Of a stretch of DNA of 64,000 nucleotides, positions 32,619-41,959 are shown in pieces. This stretch comes from Giardia muris (lineage: Eukaryota > Fornicata > Diplomonadida > Hexamitidae). The position numbers and the translations under genes are program-made. The number at the start of each line of letters is the position of its first letter. Within the stretch, counting starts at the first letter, position 1. Below the pieces are notes generated by a model. That model saw only the letters and a list, made by a program, of their open reading frames with translations, searched no databases and was not told the origin of the DNA. Where the stretch lies: NCBI GenBank assembly GCA_006247105.1, contig CM016927.1:310001-374000 (forward strand), given 5' to 3'.

Positions 32619-35210
32619 TCATGGACCTAGGAGTACAAGGAGGTCGTTGTAAAACACCTTGATGGCGTCGAGAGACCTCCGCTGCGCCGTCCCAGGTAGG
32701 GTGAAGGAGGCGTCGTATGTCCGAAGGGTGGTCCAAACCATGTCAGTCATCACCTTGAAGGAGGTGAGCGCATCTGTGTTCGTGGCCAGGGCCATGAGGC
32801 CGGGCTTCTTGACCGTGGCGTCGTACTCAAGAAGCGCCACAATCGACGGGTTGATCAAGAGGGCCGCGATGAGGGAGAGGCTATTCTCGCACAATACAAC
32901 GTTCGATGCGTCAGTGAACTTGCAACGTTTGAGGATGTCGCGCATCGACTCTATGTGCTTAAAGAAGAAGGAGCGCCCGATGACCTGGTTCTCGCTGACA
33001 TCCAGGGAGGCGAACATCCGCGTCTTCTTGAGGCGCTTGTTGTATATGGCGTCCGACATATATTGCCTCGTAGGATGCTGGATGCACTGCCCCAGCAACT
33101 TGTACGGAAGCATCACCCCCGATTCGCAGTTCTCACAGCGATAAACGTCCCACGTGTTCAGGGTGCAAAGATCGGAGCTACAAGCCAAGTCCTCGTGCGC
33201 CTTTGGCTGCTTCAGTAGGGGGAAGTCGCGAACGACAGGCTGGTCCGTCGCCACATCAACGACCTCCATCAAGATGGCGATGAGAGACGTGGAGTTCGTC
33301 GAGAGGACGATCGCTTGCTCCAGGTGCAGGATGACCCCCTTAGCCGCCGGACTATATGAGGCCACAGGGACTCTGATGGTCTCCCCAGGGTAGAAGGTGC
33401 TGGTAGGGGGGACCTCTGTGAGTACATGCATCCCCGTGTCCGAAAACCCGTTCGGGATGAAGGGGATGATAAGTTCCCGCCCTCCACGCTTGACCCGAAT
33501 CTTTAAGAAGGAGGTTCCGATATAATAGTCCTCTTTGAGTGGAGAAACGTTGTACCGAAGGGGATGAATAGACAGAAGCTCGGCCTCCTCGAAGGGGTCG
33601 AGTAGGGCGCCGATAAGTAACTGGAGGTATGCGCTAGCGGTGTAGCCAACATAAAATAGCTTGAGAAGTTCGGACATGATCGGGGTATTTGTGTAGCTGT
33701 CGATGAAGCGTAGAAGAGATGCACGGTTGATGTACAGGGCCTTCCCCACCTCCACATGTGGCTGAACCCTTTGGAAGGCTCGGCCTTTTGGTCCTTCCGT
33801 CAAATACCTTCGGGCATGCTTCAAGATCGTCGGACATTTGACCTTCTCTCGCAGGTCGAGAAGCACTTCGTTGTTAATCAGACCGGTTTGTCTATGGGAA
33901 TGGCCCATAGCTTTAGATAAGGTGATAACAAGGTCACGTAAGAACTCCCGGTAGTTCTTGACCGATGGGTACTTCTTGAAGTGGATGAAGCCATTGAAGC
34001 AAGGCAAAGACAGCTGCGGGTCGCTTGGGCTACTCGTCAAGGATATCTCTGTCGAGCTTGTAGGTTTCGGAGGCTGGGCCGAGCTTCTTTCCTTAGGCTC
34101 TCTGATCGGGACAATTCCGAGTATTTCCGTGTAAAAGAAGCTCAGTTGTGACTCGACGTGGGCCAGAGGGGCGGTCAAAACACTATTAGCATGAAGAGTC
34201 CGAATTGGTGTCTTCAAGTCATCTTCTTGCGAGACCTCATCCTTCTCGCTGCTTTCCGAGCTAGTGAACACGTAGGAGAGGGGTAAGAAAGGCTGCATGG
34301 GGGTCTGGTCCATATTATGGTCAGGCTTTGATGACTTAGTCCCCTTTCCTTTTCCATTGAAGAACTGCTTATAGAGCCACCCCTCCTCCAGTTGTAGTTG
34401 CTCCTCTAACCCCTTGAGGCCGCCCATCGCATTGGAAAGCAGGTCTCCTTCTCCCGAGATGGGGTTCGACAAGCTTCTGGTTTGCTTCACCTTCACCTTC
34501 CCAATAGCAGGAACAGTCATCGCAGACCCGATAAGTGACTCTATGCGTAGCGCCCCTCCCTCCCCCTCGTTCTTCCGAGTCGTTTGCGATGCCTCAAGGA
34601 TGCTATGCCAAGAGACAGACTCCAAGATGCTTGCGTTCTCCTCCTGCAGTTGTGAGGATGTTACAATCCTCGAAAGGAGCCCCGGACGGAGAAGACGGTC
34701 GTATGGGATGGGAAGGATACTGAATTGATCGCCCTTAACGGGAGCCCAGTTGTATGCACTTGGGGCCGCATACGGGATATGCCCATCCAACATGAGCTGC
34801 TGGACCACCTTGATGACCCCACGCCTCTTGAACGAGGCTGCGACCCGGCAGTACAGGGGCATCTCGGGGATGGTATTGACGTTGGCCAGAAGGGTCTTTG
34901 CAAGCAGGTCGAACTGTGCCTTGAAAGTAGAATATAACTTGGGGACGTTGAGAACTGACTTCTGTAGCTCCTGGCGTAGAGAGGGCTCTAGACATGTGGC
35001 AAGCGCCTCCTCTAAGCTATGGACGACGGGGGCAACCCCGGAGGAGGGCTGTCTGGGCTGAATCGGCGTTCCCATTGGTGCTGCAGCTCCGGTCGAGGCC
35101 AATAGGAAAGAGCCTTGCCTCTGGGCCGTGACCAAAGAGACAGACTTCACGGGATGTGGGAGCGCCTGTGGCTCGAGCCCCGGGTTAGCACGGCGAGTAG
35201 ACCCCTGCAT
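32619..35210 (-). CDS. Large protein of unknown function (863 residues)
   Basis: Start ATG 35210 after catcataa. Residues 1-60 polar; 60-195 helical and folded ('LPLYCRVAASFKRRGVIKVV'-like); 195-420 low-complexity with Ser, Glu and Lys; 420-863 folded again ('FNGFIHFKKYPSVKNYREFL', 'CPTILKHARRYL', 'PIMSELLKLFYVGYTASAYL', 'DPFEEAELLSIHPLRYNV'). A single Cys pair 'RCENCESG' occurs near 695. No membrane helices or known motifs. I could not place it in any family. Two folded halves joined by a disordered middle suggest a scaffold or complex subunit. Confidence 0.6.
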   Translation of the reverse strand: MQGSTRRANPGLEPQALPHPVKSVSLVTAQRQGSFLLASTGAAAPMGTPIQPRQPSSGVAPVVHSLEEALATCLEPSLRQELQKSVLNVPKLYSTFKAQFDLLAKTLLANVNTIPEMPLYCRVAASFKRRGVIKVVQQLMLDGHIPYAAPSAYNWAPVKGDQFSILPIPYDRLLRPGLLSRIVTSSQLQEENASILESVSWHSILEASQTTRKNEGEGGALRIESLIGSAMTVPAIGKVKVKQTRSLSNPISGEGDLLSNAMGGLKGLEEQLQLEEGWLYKQFFNGKGKGTKSSKPDHNMDQTPMQPFLPLSYVFTSSESSEKDEVSQEDDLKTPIRTLHANSVLTAPLAHVESQLSFFYTEILGIVPIREPKERSSAQPPKPTSSTEISLTSSPSDPQLSLPCFNGFIHFKKYPSVKNYREFLRDLVITLSKAMGHSHRQTGLINNEVLLDLREKVKCPTILKHARRYLTEGPKGRAFQRVQPHVEVGKALYINRASLLRFIDSYTNTPIMSELLKLFYVGYTASAYLQLLIGALLDPFEEAELLSIHPLRYNVSPLKEDYYIGTSFLKIRVKRGGRELIIPFIPNGFSDTGMHVLTEVPPTSTFYPGETIRVPVASYSPAAKGVILHLEQAIVLSTNSTSLIAILMEVVDVATDQPVVRDFPLLKQPKAHEDLACSSDLCTLNTWDVYRCENCESGVMLPYKLLGQCIQHPTRQYMSDAIYNKRLKKTRMFASLDVSENQVIGRSFFFKHIESMRDILKRCKFTDASNVVLCENSLSLIAALLINPSIVALLEYDATVKKPGLMALATNTDALTSFKVMTDMVWTTLRTYDASFTLPGTAQRRSLDAIKVFYNDLLVLLGP

Positions 35211-35240
35211 TTATGATGAGACTGTACACCCTGCGAACGT

Positions 35241-37010
35241 TCAGCTGCGAAGGAGCTCGCTTGTCCCTCGCCCCCCATAGGTCAGGGTCCCGGAAACTAT
35301 TACTTGGGTGTTCAACGAAAACCCGTTAAGATTTCCCACGATTAGTTCCCGTGGAGCTCGCAAGCTTGGGCCACCCGGAAGGGCGAGGCAGGTGACGTCG
35401 TGCAATGTTGTGGGGTGGCGTGTTAGGAGACAAGGACATCCCTGATTGAAGCCACGGATGAAGGCGGGACCCTTGTAAGTTAGGACCCCATTGAGTAGCT
35501 CATAGGTGTAGACGAACGTGCATGAGAAGATGTAGTGGAGCGCCCACAGACGTTTGGAGGGCGGTAAGCCATTGAATATCCGCGCTAACCCTTGTGATAG
35601 TCGTATGGATAGGGCTGGCTCGCCAGCCCCGGTACCGGGGTCGATCCCCAACGTGGAAAGCAGGCGTGTTTGGTGCTGATTGAATGCGAGGCCCGAGGAT
35701 GGTATGGAGAAGTCTGCCGTGGAGACAGTATCTTTTTCGCCATCAAGGCGGACATCCTGGTACAGAATATAAGATAACGGCACGCTCGTACGGAGCTCGT
35801 AAAAGCTCTGCTGGATAAGGAGCTCAGAGAACCCGTATGCGGCAAAGGGACTACGCTGCCTATATGGGGTCAGCTTGAGCGCTGCCAGATCGATCACGGA
35901 GGAGAGCAAGCGGAACGATAGAAGAGTGGAAAGGTTCCACTCATTAGTTACCCCTTGAAGGATATAGTGCGTTGTGTTTGGCCTCAGAATCGGCTGGTCT
36001 GGCCGAGTCTCACGGCCCTCGACGTTCCAGGCCGTAGCCACCTCTGTTTTCCTGCCTGGTGCAATGATTTGAAGGGCCTTCTCAACGCTCAGCTCAACTA
36101 GTGCGTTGACATCGGCAAAACCGACGATATCTGCGATGACGGCATCCATGATTCCCTGGTACCATGCAGGCGTATTAACGACAAGGTGTGCCATGCCCAG
36201 GTCGTGCTCATCCACGAAGCTTTCGCAATCCTTCAGAATGGCGCGCCAGACGTCATAGAAACGTCCTGGGTCATCGGAGATGCAGCGATAACCGTACACG
36301 CGGGTAGTCGCATAAACAGGATCTGGAAAGGCTGGACTATTGTAACCAAATCCAGAGTTCCGGGTGTAAACAGACCCACTGACCATCCCAGGAGATGCCA
36401 GATGTGCATCTAACACGTCCAGGTCAAGGTAGATCGTACATACACGTAGGCCGGCCTTGGAGGAGACGCATAAGCGTGAGAACGTGCTTTTCCCAACTCC
36501 TTGGACTCCGATAACGCAAATGGCACGAACATCCAGAAGTCGACGTGCCAAGGCATACCATTCGAGTTCTAGGTGGCCAGGTGGCGCTGAGAGCTCATCG
36601 ATGGTGAGTTTTGAGATAGTTGCTCGATTAGGAAACACTTCCGAATATACCTGAGCCCTTGAAGCTTCTAGAGGGACGACGACGACCACGGGGATGTCGA
36701 CATTGAGCGCCCTGATGATATCCCGATGTCTGGGACAGATATACCCTGCCGCTTGATTCAGAACTTCATCAAGTGCATGAGAATCTAGAGTATCAATCGC
36801 ATCTTCCTCATTTCCCTCGTCTAAGGCCTCGAGTACGGTACAAGCGCCGTAGAAGTTGTCGAGAAAGGTGAATAGGGGCGCATGAACCGGATACCCATTG
36901 ACTCGCATCCCACCGGCCCGGACGAGAAGTGCCCCCGGGCCCTTGAGCACGTAGTAGGTGCCTCTCTGTGGGCTGACTAGGGCCAGGCGTTCGTACCACG
37001 TCACGGCCAT
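35241..37010 (-). CDS. Grc3/Nol9-type polynucleotide 5'-hydroxyl kinase
   Basis: 589 residues. Clp1/Grc3-family P-loop kinase. Walker A 'GVQGVGKST' (168-176) after 'VRAICVI'; then 'TIYLDLDVLDAHLASPGMVS' (about 192-211), which matches the family's 'LD.D.GQ.E...PG.VSL' block; then 'HLVVNTPAWYQGIMDAVI', the family's 'LVINT.GW..G.G...L' block. Grc3/Nol9 phosphorylates 5'-OH ends during ITS2 cleavage of pre-rRNA in the nucleolus, whereas Clp1 acts in mRNA 3' processing and tRNA splicing. The long N-terminal domain before the P-loop favours Grc3/Nol9. The ATG directly abuts the TGA of the PTRHD1-like gene, so its promoter must lie within that gene. Confidence 0.8.
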   Translation of the reverse strand: MAVTWYERLALVSPQRGTYYVLKGPGALLVRAGGMRVNGYPVHAPLFTFLDNFYGACTVLEALDEGNEEDAIDTLDSHALDEVLNQAAGYICPRHRDIIRALNVDIPVVVVVPLEASRAQVYSEVFPNRATISKLTIDELSAPPGHLELEWYALARRLLDVRAICVIGVQGVGKSTFSRLCVSSKAGLRVCTIYLDLDVLDAHLASPGMVSGSVYTRNSGFGYNSPAFPDPVYATTRVYGYRCISDDPGRFYDVWRAILKDCESFVDEHDLGMAHLVVNTPAWYQGIMDAVIADIVGFADVNALVELSVEKALQIIAPGRKTEVATAWNVEGRETRPDQPILRPNTTHYILQGVTNEWNLSTLLSFRLLSSVIDLAALKLTPYRQRSPFAAYGFSELLIQQSFYELRTSVPLSYILYQDVRLDGEKDTVSTADFSIPSSGLAFNQHQTRLLSTLGIDPGTGAGEPALSIRLSQGLARIFNGLPPSKRLWALHYIFSCTFVYTYELLNGVLTYKGPAFIRGFNQGCPCLLTRHPTTLHDVTCLALPGGPSLRAPRELIVGNLNGFSLNTQVIVSGTLTYGGRGTSELLRS

Positions 37011-37343
37011 TCACTGGAGAAGTGGTAGGTGACGGAGTATTTTCGCCACCCGCGACTTTGGATATGGGCGAAGGGCAACGGCCGTCACAATGTTCTCCGG
37101 TTGCTCAATCCAGACGTGATGCTCCAAACCTTCCTTTTCAAGCTGAAGAATGAGGGCCTTAAGCTCCACCTCAGTCGCTCCAAGAACTAGCTTTCTCATG
37201 TTCGATAAGTCCTCAAGATAAGCAGAAGTGTCCGGACCTGGAAAGGCATGAATGGCTGCTATGGAGGCATGAGCGGCTTGAGCGCACAGGGCCCCAAGTG
37301 GCCAACCCAAATCCCGACGCAGGACAATATATTGCGCAAGCAT
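37011..37343 (-). CDS. PTRHD1-like protein (peptidyl-tRNA hydrolase 2 fold)
   Basis: 110 residues covering the whole Pth2 fold: 'YIVLRRDLGWPLGALCAQAA', 'HASIAAIHAF', 'YLEDLSNMRKLVLGATEVEL', 'LEHHVWIEQPENIVTAVALR' and a final 'PYPKSRVAKILR'. 'WIEQPENI.T..ALRPYPK' is typical of PTRHD1, a Pth2 relative; Pth2 frees tRNA from stalled peptidyl-tRNA, while PTRHD1 itself is little studied. Length is normal for the fold (about 110-140). Confidence 0.85.
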   Translation of the reverse strand: MLAQYIVLRRDLGWPLGALCAQAAHASIAAIHAFPGPDTSAYLEDLSNMRKLVLGATEVELKALILQLEKEGLEHHVWIEQPENIVTAVALRPYPKSRVAKILRHLPLLQ

Positions 37344-37379
37344 CGCTTTTTCCTTGCTCGGCCCATCCCGTCCCAGCTG

Positions 37380-37451
37380 GGGACCGTAGTCTAGGGGTAT
37401 GATTCTCGCTTAGGGTGCGAGAGGTCCCGGGTTCGAATCCCGGCGGTCCCC
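37380..37451 (+). tRNA. tRNA-Pro (anticodon AGG), second copy
   Basis: Identical 72-nt sequence to the minus-strand copy at 30634-30705, here on the plus strand, with shared flanks CCCAGCTGG before and CCCGATC-like after. Anticodon AGG, acceptor GGGACCG/CGGTCCC, discriminator C, intact A and B boxes. It lies 21 bp before the ATG of the large ankyrin/coiled-coil gene. Confidence 0.97.
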
Positions 37452-37472
37452 GATCTGTGCCTCTCGTTGAAA

Positions 37473-40400
37473 ATGGCGAGCGATGTTTGGTTCTCGGCGT
37501 TAGAGGCTCACGATTACGAGGCATTGCGTCGTCTCGCGGCAGAGCACCGAGGCCTTCGAGATGAACAGGGTCGTACCGCTCTGATGGTCGCCGCAGAGGC
37601 TGGAGACGAAGCTGCGGTCACAATTCTACTACCTTATGAGGCCTTGTACGTGACCACAACGGGAGAAACGGCTCTGGTCTTAGCTGCACGAGCGAATCGG
37701 CCTCTTGTGTGTCGTCTTCTGGCCCCTCGTGAGAGGTCTGTGTTGACCCCTTTAGGGCGCGATGCTTGTATTGAGGCGGTCCTGGCCGAGTCCTACGATG
37801 CCTTCTGTGTCCTTTGTGGGACGTGCGGGCTCGTTCCCGACTGTGACGGACTGACCTCTCTCGATTATGCTGCAATAGCCGAGGATGATCGTTTCTTACG
37901 TTCCTTTCTGACCCGAGCCAATATCCCCGAGGACGTCGTGGCCCATGCGTGCCAACATGCGAAGAGTTCGGGGCATACAGAGGCGGCAAGTTTATTGGAG
38001 GGGTATGTCCCAGAGCACCCAGGACAGGGCCGTCTCACCTTGAGCATGGGTGGGGAGAAGTCATCCAACGCCTCATACCGCAGAGATAGCTGCGAGTCCC
38101 TGCAACGGAACAGTCTCATTGACCGTCTATCCGCCGACGGGTACGTCAAGTTCTCCCCCTCCACGCTCGCCTATCTCGAGTCTGTTAACAAGCAACTGGC
38201 CGAGCTCGATATCGTCAAAGAAAAGTTGACGAAGGAGCGAGCGAAATTCGCAGAGGAGAAGGATGCCCTCGTACAAGATGCTTTGCAGCTGCAGACGACA
38301 CTAGAGCGTCTTCGTAAGGAGAAGGCCGCGCCCGTAGCGAGGAGGAACGATGGGTCCTACACGAAGATGATCGTCCGGAAGACAGAGGCAAGCACGTACA
38401 AGGCCCTTTTTGATATCGTCCTGCAACACCTTGGCCCCGTCCTCGAGGCCTATGACTTCGACGCCAAGAAGATGCTGGCACCCCTCCACGGCCATATTGA
38501 CGACTTCGACCAGGCGGCCCGCGCCTTCAAGGATAGCCAGGAGTCCGTCGAGAACATTGTCTCTCACCTCATCGAGCGTGGGACCGTTTGCCTCGAGGAC
38601 ATCAACGGAGTCTTCACAACGCTTGTCGCCGCCATCCCAGACGCTCAGCACAAGCCCGTCGTGTCACCAACCATTGACTTCCAGATGTCGCGTATTGATG
38701 ATGGGACGTCGGTTCTTCGTCCCTTATCTGGCCGCGAACGTCTAACAACCACTCCGGAGGAGAGTGCACCACTCATTCCAAAGAGTACTCAAACAATGAC
38801 ACAACCGAGCACGACCGACTGCGATGATTGCAAAGTCCTTCGTAAAGAGATCGATAAGCTTCAAACGGAAGTCATCACGCTGAATAGCACAAAGGTCCTT
38901 ATGGAGGCCCAGTTCTCCGACGATACGCGGGCTCATGCACAGGAGCAAGCGAAGCTACAACGGGAGATCGAGCAGCTACGTAGTCGCCTGAAGGCGCAAG
39001 ACGATGCTGCTCTAACCCAGCACGTACTCAACGCACGGATCAGCGAGCTGGAAGAGACCCTGAAGTCGAAGGCCCAGGCGGCGGAAGAAGCCGCCACTGA
39101 CAACGAGATCTTACGAGGTCGTCTTGATAGTCTTACGAGTAAGTGCAGTATGCTTGAGCAGCAAAGCCGCAAATCGACGGAGGACTCGACCTTCCCGGTG
39201 CATCGCCGAGATGCTCACGCCCGCGAGTCCACCGATGGAACGCTCTTCTTCTCACGTATCTCGACGGCCTTCGATTCCACCCCACGGACGGAACCGGCAG
39301 AGCTTCAAGTGGCTCTTGAATCCCCTCGCGAGGTTATTATCACCCGAAGCAAGAGCCGCATTGAGGGCAGGTCTTATTCCCATTGTGGGCGCGCTATGAC
39401 CTCCCGCCCCTCCCTGAGTCTCGAGTCTGAAGGCAAGTCCTTTGTCGAAGGGGACTCGGCGCTTCATAACATCCAGCTATCGATACAGCGCTTGTCCATG
39501 CAGTACGGCTGTGCCCCAAGCAAAGCCTCCAGTGATAAGCCCGAAACGCCCATGCAGCACCTCAACGCAATCGAGGAGAAGCTTCACCAGCTCGGGGCTC
39601 TGCACGAGTACACAGAGGAGGCGCAGAATATCATGGCGGCCCTCCTTCTGATGGGGTACATTCCGGCGCACCTCGAAGGGACGGACATCACAACGCTTGT
39701 CCGTGGACGTGCGCTTTCAAAGGCCCTGTCAAGCTTGAGTTCTGATCTTGATAAACTCCGTAGCAAGACCAATGACCTTACTGAAGAATCTGAGGCGGTA
39801 GGTCGTGAAGCGGCCATGCTTCGCCGTCAGCTCTCAGAACAGACGGGTGGGCTTGCTAGTATGGAAGATGCACTCTTGGCCCTTGAGGATGCGGTCTCAC
39901 AACGAGATGCGACGATCTCTAGTCTTCAAGCTGAACTTCTTGCACTCGAGGGACGAAAGGAGATGGCGAATGCAGCTGATAGTAACACGTCGGCTGAGCT
40001 TGAGCATACTCAGGCGCAACTCCAGGCCGCAGAGGAGGAGCTACAGCGCCTCAAGCGGGAGACGGGAGACAAGATTAGTGGGCTTGAGGAAGAGGCGTCC
40101 AACCTTCGAAAGCAGCTACGGAAGCCATTAACGGCGAGCATAGCAGTTTACACGGAGTCCCCTCTCGGGAATGACGCCTCAGCACCAGTGGGAACCCCTC
40201 TCAAGTTCAGAACCCTTTCTACTAGTACCAGTGCTGGTGCTGGTATTGACGTAGCGGACTCTTCTTCATCACTGTTGCGTTCCTTCATTATGGAGATAAC
40301 GAGTATCATGAGTTCGAAGGCGGTCGCTAAGGGCTTGACCCCCCAGGCGTTACAGCTCTTCAAGAATGCACGTGGTGATGAGGAATATCCCAAAATCATG

Positions 40401-41948
40401 AGTACCCTCTTCTCGGAACTTTCCACTTCGGCGTTGAAGGCAAACAAGGCCTTGGCTGATATGCGACGAGAGGTGCTTCAGATCAAGGAGGATTATGAGA
40501 CAGTAAGTGAGACTGTGGCCCACAAGAATATTCGTATCGCCGCTCTCGAACGAGAGCTCGTGGCGGCTGAGAAAAACTTGAAAATGACCGTCGACACCGA
40601 CGAGTATGAGCGAAGGATAGAGGAGGTGACTGCGAGGCTCCGCCAGCTTTCCTCGGAGCAGGAGGCACAGGCTCAGACCATCAAGCTCCTTCGAGAACAG
40701 GTTGTGATGAAGGATGAGGAGCTGACGGGTATGCAAGCAAGCATCGATAATCTTTTGCGAGAGAAAAGCGAGGTCGAAACGGAGATCCAAAAGTGCAAGC
40801 AGGAGCAGGAGAGTGCTCGTCTGCAGCTGGAGGCGGCAGAGCAGGAGCTGGCACGCTTCCAATCTCTCGTCCAAGCTAATGATATGGAGCTCGCCTCACT
40901 GAAAAGTTTGACCGAGACTCATCAGAGCGAGATTGCGCAACACAGTCGCAACGCAGATATGGTTTCGGACGAATACCAAGCGAAGCTTCAACACCTTGAG
41001 GCACGCGTTTTGTCTGTCACGAAGGAACTTCATGACGCTCAATCCGATCTTCAAGGAAAGGCTGAGGAGATCACTAGGCTCGAGGTACGACTTCGAGAGC
41101 AGAAGGCCTCTCTTGCTCGGAAGGCCTCCGATATCACACATGCCAGTACCAATTCTCTTCAGATCCTCCAACAGAACCTCGAGTTCAAGCTGGACCAAGC
41201 TCTAGACGACCTTGCATACAAGTCTGCCGAATGTGTCCGTAAAACCGCGAAGATTACCGCTCTCGAAGAGGAAGTCACGGACTTGACCCGGAAGCTTGAG
41301 GAAAGCCGGCGCTTGGTCGCTGCCGCCCCCGCTAACGCCGGAGAGGATTTCCTACGTAAGGATTACCTCATCCGCGCGACCCTGGCCTCTTTCCACGCGG
41401 GAGTTCTTGACTCCTTCTCAACAATCAATAGCGCGATCACCAAGAACACACGGAAGCTCAGCTCCTTCGTCTTCACAGTCCACGACCTATCCCAAAAGAT
41501 CGAGGGCTTGAAGCGTTCTTTACGAGCGAAGGAACGTGCTCTTCGCGAGGCCCAACAGAAACAGCAACATATGGCATCTCAGCATACTTGTGAGGCCAAC
41601 GTGACGGCCAACCTCCTATCGCAGATCGATACACTCAAACAATTCCATGGAGACGAGTTGAAACGTCGGGATGAGGAACTCGAGACACTCCGCGCGCGCT
41701 TGATCGGGGCGCAGGAGGAGGTGAGTGAGCTGCGAGAGCTTCTTCGGCGCGAGAAGCTGGACACGATTGGGGCGATCAAGGATCGTCTCCGCGATACCCT
41801 CCTATCGACGGTCCGGATCTCGACAGGAAGCATGCTCACTGAATCGGCGCTCGAGCCGCCGGCCGTGACGATCGTCGCGCCGTTGGACAGGGGGGACGAG
41901 AAAGGTCAAGACGAGGGGAATGGCCTGATCCCTGATGCGAGCTATTAA
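37473..41948 (+). CDS. Giant ankyrin/coiled-coil protein (1491 residues)
   Basis: Start ATG 37473 after cgttgaaa, 21 bp downstream of tRNA-Pro; the longer frame begins at TTG. N-terminal ankyrin repeats (about 1-185; 'DEQGRTALMVAAEAGDEAAV', 'TGETALVLAARANRPLVC'), then coiled coil in several blocks (about 205-280, 450-560, 740-880, 1000-1310 and 1390-1460). Between them are folded, conserved-looking stretches, such as 'YKALFDIVLQHLGPVLEAYD' (about 310) and a block near 930-985 ('LLRSFIMEITSIMSSKAVAK'). An acidic tail ends the protein. No motor, nucleotide or membrane motif. The rod-like size suggests a cytoskeletal or basal-body scaffold (inference). Same general plan as the protein at 4408. 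Confidence 0.87.
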   Translation: MASDVWFSALEAHDYEALRRLAAEHRGLRDEQGRTALMVAAEAGDEAAVTILLPYEALYVTTTGETALVLAARANRPLVCRLLAPRERSVLTPLGRDACIEAVLAESYDAFCVLCGTCGLVPDCDGLTSLDYAAIAEDDRFLRSFLTRANIPEDVVAHACQHAKSSGHTEAASLLEGYVPEHPGQGRLTLSMGGEKSSNASYRRDSCESLQRNSLIDRLSADGYVKFSPSTLAYLESVNKQLAELDIVKEKLTKERAKFAEEKDALVQDALQLQTTLERLRKEKAAPVARRNDGSYTKMIVRKTEASTYKALFDIVLQHLGPVLEAYDFDAKKMLAPLHGHIDDFDQAARAFKDSQESVENIVSHLIERGTVCLEDINGVFTTLVAAIPDAQHKPVVSPTIDFQMSRIDDGTSVLRPLSGRERLTTTPEESAPLIPKSTQTMTQPSTTDCDDCKVLRKEIDKLQTEVITLNSTKVLMEAQFSDDTRAHAQEQAKLQREIEQLRSRLKAQDDAALTQHVLNARISELEETLKSKAQAAEEAATDNEILRGRLDSLTSKCSMLEQQSRKSTEDSTFPVHRRDAHARESTDGTLFFSRISTAFDSTPRTEPAELQVALESPREVIITRSKSRIEGRSYSHCGRAMTSRPSLSLESEGKSFVEGDSALHNIQLSIQRLSMQYGCAPSKASSDKPETPMQHLNAIEEKLHQLGALHEYTEEAQNIMAALLLMGYIPAHLEGTDITTLVRGRALSKALSSLSSDLDKLRSKTNDLTEESEAVGREAAMLRRQLSEQTGGLASMEDALLALEDAVSQRDATISSLQAELLALEGRKEMANAADSNTSAELEHTQAQLQAAEEELQRLKRETGDKISGLEEEASNLRKQLRKPLTASIAVYTESPLGNDASAPVGTPLKFRTLSTSTSAGAGIDVADSSSSLLRSFIMEITSIMSSKAVAKGLTPQALQLFKNARGDEEYPKIMSTLFSELSTSALKANKALADMRREVLQIKEDYETVSETVAHKNIRIAALERELVAAEKNLKMTVDTDEYERRIEEVTARLRQLSSEQEAQAQTIKLLREQVVMKDEELTGMQASIDNLLREKSEVETEIQKCKQEQESARLQLEAAEQELARFQSLVQANDMELASLKSLTETHQSEIAQHSRNADMVSDEYQAKLQHLEARVLSVTKELHDAQSDLQGKAEEITRLEVRLREQKASLARKASDITHASTNSLQILQQNLEFKLDQALDDLAYKSAECVRKTAKITALEEEVTDLTRKLEESRRLVAAAPANAGEDFLRKDYLIRATLASFHAGVLDSFSTINSAITKNTRKLSSFVFTVHDLSQKIEGLKRSLRAKERALREAQQKQQHMASQHTCEANVTANLLSQIDTLKQFHGDELKRRDEELETLRARLIGAQEEVSELRELLRREKLDTIGAIKDRLRDTLLSTVRISTGSMLTESALEPPAVTIVAPLDRGDEKGQDEGNGLIPDASY

Positions 41949-41959
41949 ATTCGTGCCTT

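Noticed and set aside
30634..37451. Transposon or integrated element between the inverted tRNAs
   Set aside because: The genes inside are ordinary host genes, there is no transposase or integrase, and the repeats are complete tRNA genes, not terminal repeats.
39584..40874. Minus-strand frames of 77-174 codons inside the giant coiled-coil gene
   Set aside because: Leu/Ser-rich antisense of heptad repeats; no start context.
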